Assembly: GCA_019095985.1 (NCBI GenBank)
Contig: CM032662.1
Coordinates: 14,309,036 to 14,373,035 of the forward strand
Length of the DNA: 64,000 nucleotides
Reading direction: 5' to 3'
Origin: Streblospio benedicti
Taxonomy: Eukaryota; Annelida; Polychaeta; Spionida; Spionidae
In this document: in pieces, positions 37,801 through 49,800 of the stretch
How the letters are laid out: each line of letters starts with the position of its first letter
Numbering within the stretch: position 1 is the stretch's first letter
Notes under the pieces: model-generated
Told to the model about the DNA's origin: nothing
The model's database searches: none
What the model saw: the letters and a program-made list of their open reading frames with translations, nothing else
Made by a program: the position numbers and the translations under genes

Positions 37801-40800
37801 CACATAAAAATAAAACCATTTTTTATAGGGATTTTGGTAGGTCCGCAAGTTTTTCCAAGTGTGCAAAACTCATGAAATCTAATGGTTTCAACCAACTTTA
37901 CTGAAAATGTCGATCTGCCAGTTTGGTGTGCATGATTTCTCACATCAGGTTTTCAGAGAAAGGGCTTGCACATTTAAGAGATCTCATGGGTTTAGTCTGA
38001 GCGCAATCAATAGCAAACATGCCAAAAACCCCTATGAAAATAAGCTATTTTGGTGGATCTGCCTATGCTGTGAGTGTGGTTTCTGTTATACATTGCGTTG
38101 TTGCAGGCTGTGTCTGTGCGTGAGTCGTGGGCTGCATTCACCCAGCAGCTGGAGCAGGTCCAGTCTCGGCTGGACGACGCCCTGGCCAAGTGGGACGCCT
38201 ATGAGGCCTCGTACACACAGCTCAATGCATGGATCAAGGTACGGATTATGAACTGTTTCCTGGTAATGAGTAGATGTGGCATGACATTTTTAAACTGACA
38301 CAAGTACTTTTAGTGACGTAGGTTTGAAAACGTGTTTTAAATGACAGTTTGAGGGGATGGTTGCCGTGAGGAAGACTGAAAGTGAGGAATGATTAGAGCG
38401 TGAAGTTAGGATATAATTGACGGTTGATAGATGGAATTATTGATTGATTGATTGATTGATGGTTCATTGATTGATGTTTGATTTATAAGCTTGTGTGTTG
38501 ATGTTACAGGAGCAAGAGGCTGCGGTGAAGGAGGTGCCTCTGGTGGGCACACTGGAGGAGAAGAGGCAGCAGGTCACCAAGTACAAGGTGAGAAACAACA
38601 CTCAGTATGTCTCAATATAGGGTAATAACATACTATGTTACAAAGTGGGGTCATTGTACAGATATAGTGAGACTAGCGCTTTACAAGTGATCAGTATATA
38701 GGCATGTACATATAGCATGCTACGCAGTCTCTTGGGGTTTACATGATGGATTAAAGTTATAAAGCATAGCTAAAACACAAGTTTATCTTTAAAAAAAAAT
38801 CCCAAACAACACTGTATTGGTCAATTTGGCCATATCTAGAAATAATCCTATATAAATCTTCAATGCAAGATGTGTAAGATGTTTACCAAAAATCTGAATT
38901 TCTAATAAATCCACCTAAAAAAGCAGATACTTTTATACGTCTTCATATCTCCCTCAAAATGTAACTGTAGTATTTCTCTGTTTGACTTGTCAACACTTTA
39001 CATGTATACAGGAATTGAAAGAAGAAATATCTGGTCGCGAAACTGAGTTTGAAGAGTTTGAGATGGAGCAAAGAGTAAGATTTCTGCATGCACTTGTCAA
39101 TATCAATATTAGTGTCACTTGTCTTCAGCTCAACTACCAATCAAATGTACTTGGTGCATTTTTAGTAAGGAAATGTAAGCATAATGTGCTCAGTTGCACA
39201 TTTCCGGAATATAAATCTGACTGCACTGATGGTTTCTTTTCAAAATACTTGTAGTAAAAAAAGAATACACTCCCTTTCATACTTTTTTAGATCTTAAATT
39301 TAATTTAAAGAAAGAGCAAAAGTCAATTATGATCATTATGTTACTGTAAAAAGAATCATTTTCGCACATTTTTATGCAAAGAATATGACTTTTGAAGAAT
39401 GAGCATCACTTCATATCAGTACCTTCTTGGAGAAGTGAAAAAAACAACTCAATCCGAGAAACTATTGAAATCATCACACAAAATAGTGATATCAATTTTG
39501 GGGTTCTTCATTTAGACAAAAATTCATATTTTCTTTGCGCTTGCTGATTGTTGCAGTTTTATTTCCGCCTGTATAGGGTATAGTGTATCCATGAAATGAA
39601 AATACATTTTATGCTACAAGAACGGCTGTGGTTAATATCGTCAGCTTAATATTTTGTTTGCAGGGAATGTGATGTATAATGTTCTTGGAATATTATTTTT
39701 CTATTGCTAGTGTTATTTTTTGATTTAACAAAAACTTTATTTTTCTTTCATGATAACGGCATGAAACCAAATAATCTAACCCTCTTATCATTGTGATGGG
39801 AAAAATAGTGACCTTAATTTTTGTTTGTCAAAGGTTTATACAACCAGTCATTAGTGTTATTTTTTCCATTGTATTATTTTGATTTTGAAACAAGCAATGT
39901 CGTGTACTTAAAAGGTGAATAAAATGGAAATTTCCGAATATCTTTTACCCAGAATAACTAAAATATCTCCAATGCTCGACAAAGTTAAGTATCAGTATTC
40001 TTGCTTGTTCATCAAATGATGTTACTGAGCATAAAATTGTTCTAGCTGACAGAGGTTCATTTACATGGATTGATGAATCTACATGTTAACTGTCACTCTT
40101 TTGTTATGGATGACTGAATTCTATCACTATTGACCAGTTTCTGTCATGGATGACCGTATTTTGTCGTCGACAACATATATTTCCCCATATTGATATCGCA
40201 TCCTCATCATTTTGATCTATACAACCATACAAGGACCCAACCCCATGTTAAGCCCCCACCTTCAAATTTGGACCATATAAAATTCTAAACCATTGAACTT
40301 CCATTGTAAATCGCCTTCATGTAAAAGCCCTATTACATCCTCTAAATGTCAAATGTTTCAACCCCCCCCCCAAAAAAAAACCCATGTGCATTTGTATACA
40401 GTATTTCTCCATGTTGACTGCCATGTTGACCGTCCTGCCATGTTGTAGACACTGCTGGAGCACCTGCGGGAGCACCAGTCTGAAGTAGACGCTCACGCAG
40501 ACGCGGCCACGGCACTCGCGGCTGCCACTGGCGCCGGCGCCGATTCCCGCGTCTCAGCCAACGTGGCGCAGCTTGGAGGGCGCTACACCGCACTTCACAC
40601 CACCGCAAAGGTGAGGAGGCGCAGGGAGCGGTGGAGGGGGGCGGGGGACTTATGCTTGTAAACTCGTTGAAAAATCTTTGTACAGAAGGTCTATACATTG
40701 CTCTTTGTGACTGGATCTTGTAGTCTGTAGGTGATTAGGTTTGATAGTTCTGTTGATTAGGTACATAACATAGGGGTTCATGGTATCTGTGTATATTCAC

Positions 40801-43800
40801 TGCTACTAGATAAATCCAAAATTAAACAAGAAACTTTATAATTTTATTTCAATTTCGAGCTCATAGGCTCCTCATCAAAAATCCAAAATATAATAAATGA
40901 AAAATGACCAGTGGTTATTAGTTGAAGTCGATTATATAAACTGGTCATTTTTCATTTATTATATTGCGAATTCTTGATGAGGAGCCTATGAGCTCAAAAT
41001 TTGAATAAAATCATAAAAAATTTTGTTTAATTTTGGATTTAACTAGTAGCAGTGAATATTTACATACAGATACCATGATTAGGTTTGAACAATGAAACAT
41101 CTGAATGATATCCTACTCAACTCAATATCTATGCATGTTTAGTAAATGTTGATTGCCTGATTCTGACATTACCGTTACCCCCACTCTGACTGTTTTTCTG
41201 TGAACCATGCAGCTGAAGAGGACTTACTATGATCTGTATGGTTATGTGAAGGTAAACGCTGGCATGCTTCATGTTTGTCTAATTGTGAAGTTGAATCATA
41301 ATCAAGTTATGAATTTATCACACCTTTTTGATGGAATATTGCATGAATATCCACGTTTAATTCATAAAACAGCCAAAAAACAAACATTTTTAATGATTTA
41401 TTATACTACGTTACTTCAAAAAGCCATTTTAATAAATGATAAACCATAAGATATCTGGAAGCTTTGAAAGTACAGTTCATGGAATGTAGTGTTGTTTGCA
41501 TGGTGACAAATGAGTATTATATTTTCAAGTTCTAAAATGGAATTTCATTATGATTTGTCTGCAGTTCTGTTCATATTTTGTATAATTTTGAAGCGAAAAA
41601 AATCTGGCTTGATGTATGTACCTTATTTTGTAAGTAGGCATGTTCACAAAACACATGGAGATTTGAACATTAGCCATTTGAATATTAGTGTCGTCATATT
41701 AAAAGTTTGTATCACAATCTATTGTTTATTTTTTTTTCAATTCACACAAAGATAATACAACTGTATTATAGTGTGGACTATGTGTAGACATCATGCCCAA
41801 GTTATTAACAGTGCTCAAATCATTGGCATCATCCAAACATACGTCTATTTCCAAGGTAGCGCACACGTCTTACTTTATAACTGGGCACAATGGAGAGCAT
41901 TCTTTGCGATGAAGTAAATATTTGCTTAGTGAAAGTTAAATAATGATTTTTGGTGGTGCCAATAACTTCAGCACTGCCAATAATTCGTGCACAACGTCTA
42001 CTCCTGACCTGACAAAAGCTTTTTAGTCTAAATGAACGCATCTCATGTACACAGACACATAATCTATACACCCTCCCTTCCGTCCCGTCCTCAGGAGGTG
42101 GTGAAGAAGTGTTAGCTCTAATTGTTATAATCTATTACATTGCCAAATGAATTTATGATTTGATGATGACTGATGATGACATAATCAATACGTCCCTCAG
42201 GAGCTGGTGAAGAAGTGTGAGCAGACGGTGAGCGACCACGAGGCGTACGACGCGGCGTACCAGACGGCCCACAACTGGCTGGGGGAGGCGACGGCACGCT
42301 TCGCGGCGTGCGACCGGCCGCTCGCCACGCAGGCCGACCTCGAGCAGCGCAGCGCCGTCGTACAGGTGGGGCTTGTTACCGTTGAGTTTATTCTATCTAA
42401 ATTAAGAAAGCTTGTAATAGAGGGAAATAAAGGCAAGGGAAGACCCAAACAGACTAGAGACGCAGTCGTGCAGAAAGATCACGCAGGCTGACCTCGAGCA
42501 GCGCAGCGCCGTTGTACAGGTAACAGCCATAACCAAGCACTGTCGTCTAGGTGACAGCCGTAACCAAGCAAATTAGTACACATAAATATGAGTTGAAGAG
42601 TCCTTAATGCTCACCCTGACACAGCACTAACCTCCATCACCAGGAGCTGCTGGCTGACAAGGCGACGGGCCTGCGGCTGGTGACGAGCGCCTGCGAGGCC
42701 GGGGAGCGTCTGTACCCGACGACGGCGGCGCACGGGCGCGAGGCTGTGAGGCACGCGCTCAGACAGCTCCGTGGAGGCGCCGGCGGCTGGGACGCACTGT
42801 ACGACCGCGTCATGGCCACGCAGAGACAGCTAGAGGTGGGTGCAGGCAGTGTTGATCATGACGGTGTTAGGTCCAGAGGGGTGATACTTGTGTCTAATCG
42901 CGCACTTAAACTATTGCATGTCACCAACTTTCTGAGAGATTCTATTGCAGTCTTGACCTTGCAGTCTTCATCAATGCAATAGGTTGTTTTTGACTAAGTT
43001 TCCTATTTTTGCCCAATTTCAATGCAGTTGGAACATAATATTGTGAATTTCACCCCAATTTTGCTGTGTTTGCAGCTGCTGTTTGTTCAGCAAAGTCTAA
43101 TTTTGGCTAAACTGTGTTGTCAGATTATGACCGGGTCTCTCCATTGCAGCTGTCGTCGGTGCAGTGGGCGGGCTTTGACGAGTCGTCTCAGCAGCTGATG
43201 TCGTGGCTGGGCGGGATGGAGGCCCAGCTGGCAGCGGCCGCGGGGGGAGAGGAGATGCAGGCCACACTCGACGAGAAGAAGGTCACACTCCACACGTACA
43301 GGGTGAGTGCAAATACGCAATTATAAGGGGAGCCAAAGTGTACATACACAGGGGGAGGCAAAATATACACGTACAGGCAAGTGGAAATACCCAGTTACAG
43401 GAAGTGGCAAAATGAATATCGAATACACACACACACTGGGATAGTGGGTATATGCAAATACAGAGTGAGGCAAAATGCACATGTACACGGTGAGTGTGAA
43501 TACACATGTACAGGGGGAGGCAAAATACACACAAGTTGTGAGACTACCAAGCAGCAGCTGTTTAGGATGATGGTATATTTCTGGTATCACAACTTTGGGG
43601 TGGAGAGTTCAAATTCCATCAGGGCCACTTGATGTTGTCAAATGCAAGCTTAGGGTTGTAAAGCCTGTCTTCAGCAATGTCAAATACAGTGGTAGGAACT
43701 TGCTTGGTATAGAGAACAGAGAGACGGAGTATAGAATTAGTTTGTAGTGTATAGCAGACGAACATTCAACATGTCATCGAGCGCCCATGTTATACATAGA

Positions 43801-46800
43801 TATATGGTGCTAGTTAATGTAATGTGAGAGAAAGGAATAGAATTGTAATTATTCACTTGAAGAAGAAATCCTCTCATTTCTTTGAGCCCCCATGTGTTGT
43901 TCGGATAGCAGCACCTAGGTTGTGGAATAAACTTCCTCTGTCCATACGACAATCCAAGACTCCTGCCATTTTTAAATCACAATGAAATCAGCATTTGTTG
44001 AAGTATAAGTTAAGGAGGCCTACATAAACGCTTGATGGAATTTGCGTTATAGAAATTCCCATTGTGTTGTAGAACATGGAGCAGGACGTGGTGTCGTACC
44101 AGCGGGTGGTGGACGGGGTGGTGAGCAAGGCCGAGTCGCTCGCGGCGTCGCTCACCGCCGACCCCGCCGTCACCGCGCCCCAGGTCGCCGCCCTGCAAAC
44201 GCGCTACACCGCACTCGTGGCAGCCGCCAAGGTGAGCAACGGGCACACAAACACGCACGCACGCACACGTACACGCGCATGATCACAGACGCAAAATTAC
44301 ACAGTAGTAGAACCTCTACCTAAGATAATCTTTCTACCGAAGAAACCAGAACTATAAGACTGCATTTTGTGGTCCCAACCTTCATAAAGTGACTAACACC
44401 AATGCCTATAAGACCATGACCCTATTAAGACTGCTTGAGACCAGTACAGTCTCATGGGTGGTCTTTTTCGAGAGGTTCTACCTTTATATGTAGATGACAA
44501 TGATATATAACCAATTGCTGACAAGAAGCTAAGTTGAGAGAACCTGAAAGTTATCACAAGTGCCTTTCTCATAAAACAGTAGAAGCACAAGAATGAAAAA
44601 TTAAAATGATACCTACTCTCAAAAAAAGATGTGGAACTTTACAATCCTCTAGATCAAACTGTATTCGCAATCTTGCCACAACCTCACCCCTGCTAAATCC
44701 CTGCTTCTGTTCCAGGAGCGTGTGTCTGCGTATGAACAGTACGTGGCAGAGCACCAGAAGTACCAGAGCCTGCTGACGGAGGCTGCCGAGTGGCAGGCGG
44801 GCGTCAGAGAGAGGCTCCAGATGTGCTCGGACACGACAGGCGACCGACACGGACTCCAGACTCGCCTCGACAGGCTACAGGTGGGTGGTCTCATCAGTGG
44901 TCAGAAGATTTTGGTAGACTATGGGTAGGCATGTCATTCAGACTGACTCCATAGACTGGACTGACTGTAGGTGGGCTGATGAAAGAATCAAGGATGAAAG
45001 GTCTCACTCCAGAGTGAACAGAAGAGGTTTGCAGACTAATTGATCCAGATTGGGCTGACTGACTCTAGACTGGTTAGAGTGAATCCAGACTGGACAGACT
45101 GACTCTAGACTGGGCAGAGTGAATCCAGACTGGGCAGAGTGAATCCATACTGAGCAGACTGTAGGTGGGCTGATGAAAAAGACACAAGGTCTCACTACTG
45201 TAAGGTATACTTGCAGTTGTGCAAAATAAGTCAAGCACTTCTTGGTGTTAGTTCAATGGAAGCACTTCTTGGTGTTAGTTCAATGGACCCACATTACTGG
45301 AAAAGCCTGCCGGATAGTATTGGGCAGCCAAGCCATGACCGAGGAATGGGAAATGATAAGGGAATTCTCAAGTATTTTTAGGATTTGATTGATTTTTTTG
45401 ATTGACTTGTGGTGGATGTTGGAGTTTGGGTGGTTAGGAATCAATGACTGACAGATGCTACAGAGTCTGAGGTCAAGTGACAATGGCAAACAGTGTCTTT
45501 GAAGGAAAGTATGGGCAAGACTAAAAGCAGCCACGTCTACAGTTTGGCAATACAATGCCTGTACTGGAAATTATGTGGTATAGACTAGTACATAGATAAG
45601 AGTGAACAGTGTGGTTTATACGTGTGAATATTTTTTTATCATTTTGAATATAATACAGGTCATTATTTGACAAAGATTGCGGAGAGCATTTGATTTACTA
45701 ATTTTTGAAATCATGCATCATTTGAAGTGTGTAAATCCTTTTATTTAGACAATAGAGCCTGTAATAAATTGGCACACCCTGACATCACCCAATTGTACAT
45801 AGTTTTGTCGAGAGTGTTACATTTGAAATTTTATTGCGACAAATGACATTTTTTATTGTGTGATAATGATCTGATTATACCTGACTCCCCAAACTCACCA
45901 TGTTGTTTATTCCACTTCAGCGGCGCTGTGTAAGTCAACACTTAGATTCAAACTACTTCTAACAACAAATAATCTTACCAACTCAATAGAAACTAGCTTC
46001 TAAACTTTTCATGATATGAAACAATGTAGATAGACAGAAAAACATTCTCAAATGCTTCTGTTTGTGTCAAAGAAATCTGATCTAAATGATGAAACAATAA
46101 ATTTGAAACATTCTTATTAGAAATATCTATTGGAAGCCATTGTTAGTAAAAAACAGAATATACCAAAAGATTGTTTGTTGGAGTAGAAGTTAGTTGTTGA
46201 GCAATACTCTTGTGTGTACAAAATCTGTCACATTCTGAAATGTTTATCAAAAATCACAGAGTGAATTTAACTTTGACAAAAAATGAGCTTACCAGTGAAG
46301 CACATTTGTGTTTGTAGATGTCTGATTTATCTTCTCTTATTAACACACTTTTTTTTGTGTTCTTATATATAGCCAATCAAATTGATATTTGTATGTGTTT
46401 TGCTAGAAAGATATTAAACTCATAATTCAAATGTTATTGATTTATGAACAACCTAGACCGTAAACTATTTTTATATAGATGACTAACAATTTTTTTATAT
46501 CTGTTTTTATCATAATTATTATTTTGCCGAACACGAAACTTTGTTTCGAAAACCAATGTATATATATATATAAAAGAATAGAAAATTGAATTAGTTGCAT
46601 GTTGGGAGATATTATGTTAAATCAAATTACTGTATAACAGTAATATACAATGTAAATAGATGAGGAAAGGGACTTGAATGCAGGGAAACTAGTATCTAGA
46701 GAATAAATATCATGTGGATCGGAGATTTTGTTGACTATATTCATTAGGAGTGTATTTTTTATCACTTTTTTGTTTACATCACACAGATGTTTTAAACACC

Positions 46801-49800
46801 ATTTTGTTACATTGTGAATAGTAATCTTTTTTAACATCACTCTATGACAATCTTAAAAATCCAGCTGTGATCAGCCTGTATCTTGCTGGCTTTGCAGGAC
46901 GTGGACAAGACGATCGCGGAGGGCGACCCACGTGTAGAGGCTGTGGTCGCCCAGAGTGAGGCTGTAGTGCTGCACACCAACACCAGGGGGCAGCAGCTGC
47001 TGGAGCAGCAGCTTACCGGGCTGCAAGACGAGTGGGATGCTCTGAAGGACGCTCTAGTCAAGGTGACACGCAGAGACGTACTGACACACACACATGCTTT
47101 CATAATGGCACACACACACTCTTACCGACACATACACAGGGTGGGACATGCTGTGTTCAAGGTGGCTTACATACACACTTACAATCCTGTTCTTACAAAT
47201 GCACGTGCACACTTAGTAGACACTAACTTATACACACACCCCAACATAAAGCGTCTAATGGACTGAAGATATGAAAACAAGCGCACTTGACAATGTACAA
47301 AAACGCATTTGCATGTGAAAAACAGACAAGATTTAAAATAGACATACATGCTCACATTCATAAACACATGAAAGGACTGCTGTGACTACAGAGAGATCCA
47401 CTGAAATGTAGACAAGTCATTGTACAATTCCCATCAAGGCGTAATTGAGGCGATAACCCATGTTAACTCTGCCTTTGTCCACCAGGCGGAGTCGGAGCTG
47501 CGCGGCTGCCTCGACATCTGGGCCGAATTCGACTCGATGCTGGAGAAGTGCAGCGACAAGGTGGCCGCGACTGAGGCTGAGCTACGCCGCGCTGCCGCGC
47601 TCAAGGATACGCTCGCAGAGAAACAGGAAAACCTCAATAACATACAGGTGGGTCAAAGGTCAAACGTAATAGTGTGCAGTTGGGATAAAGGTCAAATGTA
47701 ATAGCATATATGTAGGTCAAAGGTCAAATGTATTAATATACGGCATGGGTCAAATGTCAAATGTAATAATATGCATGTGGGTCAAAGGTCAAATGTCATA
47801 ATGCACAGATGGGTCAAAGGTCAAATCTAATAATCTACATATGGGCGAAAGGTCAATCTAAAAATATGCAAGTGGGTCAAAGGTCATACATAATAACGTT
47901 TATAGGTGGGTCAAAGTTTAAATGTGACTGTATAAGGTTTAAAAAAACATTACATTTGCCTGCTATTTTGTCTCCGTATTGAAACTGTACCCCTAATATA
48001 ACGATACGTGGTGACACATTGACAAGGTGGCGCGTGTTTCAGACGCTGCTATGTGAGTTGGCGTCGCAGGCGCCGGCGCTGGAGGCACTGACAGAGCAGG
48101 CCCAGGCGCTGGCGCGGGTCTCCACTGACAGCCGCGTGTCCGCGCAGGCCGCTCAGCTCACCACGCGGCACCACACGCTCACGCTCAACGCAAAGGTAAC
48201 AGAGGCAGACGCACGATAGGGAGGATGCACGTAGGTGTAGTTAAAACATGATGTTCTTAAAAAGAGAACCTTCACGATGGGGTGATATCGTTATTCTCTG
48301 AATGAGGAATAATTAAATTAGGCTCTGTCGAAATAGATTTAGGATTTGGTGATATGATTGATTGATTTCTCTCTATGCAATACCTGTTTCAATGACTTCG
48401 GTAGGACCAGGAAGGAGTTTTATTTATCATGACAGCAAATATGAATGCCACTGAGTAGCTTCTTTGACAGAGGCAAGGCCCTATCGGGGGCCCTTTACCT
48501 CAGCTCCTGATGTCTTGTAAACCACCCCGTCCCCTTTCCCTACTGCATGGTCCTACAAAGCGGTGTATTAAACCCAAGTGTTCACCCTTACTTCAGAAAC
48601 TGCAAAAACGTCCAACCCCATACAACCTAATGTGTCACTTCTTTTCACATCTATAAAACCCAAATAATCCCCATCCCCATTGTGCAATGCACCGGCTTTT
48701 CCGCGAACCTGGATCAGCTCTTTCTAACCCCCGTGTCCCCTGCTGACTGTAGGAGCTGGCGCGGCGGTGGGAGGCATTTGTAGCCGACCACCAGGCATTC
48801 TCGGACGCGGCCCTCGAGTGCTCTGAGGGCCACAAGGACCTGGCGGGGCGCGTGGAGCCGGGGAGCGGAGCCGGGGACGCTCACAGCGCCGCACAGACGC
48901 TGGAGCGGCTGAGAGATGTGCTGGCCGGGGGCAAGGACGAGGGATACAGCCGCCTCCAGACGGTGAGCAATAGTGACATAGGCCTGCATGTACAGTAAAT
49001 GTCCTTAACAATGGAAGAGTAAACAAAGGAAAAACTGAATAACGGAAATTTTTGTTTTGCACTGGCTTATAATAATGCAAGTAAAGGATGTAGTAAACGA
49101 GGGAAACCCTCTACAAAGGCAAGATTTGTGACTGCAAATTGGGTTCCGTTGTTGAGGACTACCTTACATGTAACAAGATATATGTTCAACTAGAACGGTG
49201 TGGATTGTTGGAGAAGATTGGTGGAATCACCTGTCACTGACTGTATAAGCCATTTCATAAATAGAAGTATAAGGGTAATAGGGGTAAAAGTTTGTGTAAT
49301 GGACTGATGATTCAATACACGGAATGAAGTTACAAATGTTTTATGTTTCTGATAAACCATATTCAAGATGTTATTGCTTCAATTTGCAACTTGGCTGCTC
49401 ATCCAAAATAAAAAGAAACACACGGAATCCTCCGATGTAAATGTGACCGTTTGTTCTTGGTGTAGGTGTTGGACCGGAGCCAGCTGGTGATTCCCAACAC
49501 AGCGCCGGCCGGACGCCAGAAAGTCACCGAGACCGTCGCCAGGCTCAAACAGGTACGTTGTCATGGAGATAGTTTCCAGGCTCAAACAGTTACGTTGTCA
49601 TGGAGACAGTTGCCAGGTTCAAACAGTAACGTTGTCATGGAGACGGTTGCCAGGCTCAAACAGTTACATTGTCATGGAGACGGTTGCCAGTCTTGAGCAG
49701 GTATGTTGTCATGGAGACAGTTGCCAGGCTTTAACAGGTACAGACATCTTATCATTTTCATTGTTGATTGTCTCAAAATGACATGTAGACATGTTCTCCT

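Noticed and set aside
38431-38460. (TTGA)n run before E47
   Set aside because: Simple microsatellite; no relation to exon sequence.
43600-43630. Possible tRNA gene from GTTCAAATTCC
   Set aside because: No cloverleaf arms or anticodon stem could be built; the word recurs within a dispersed repeat.
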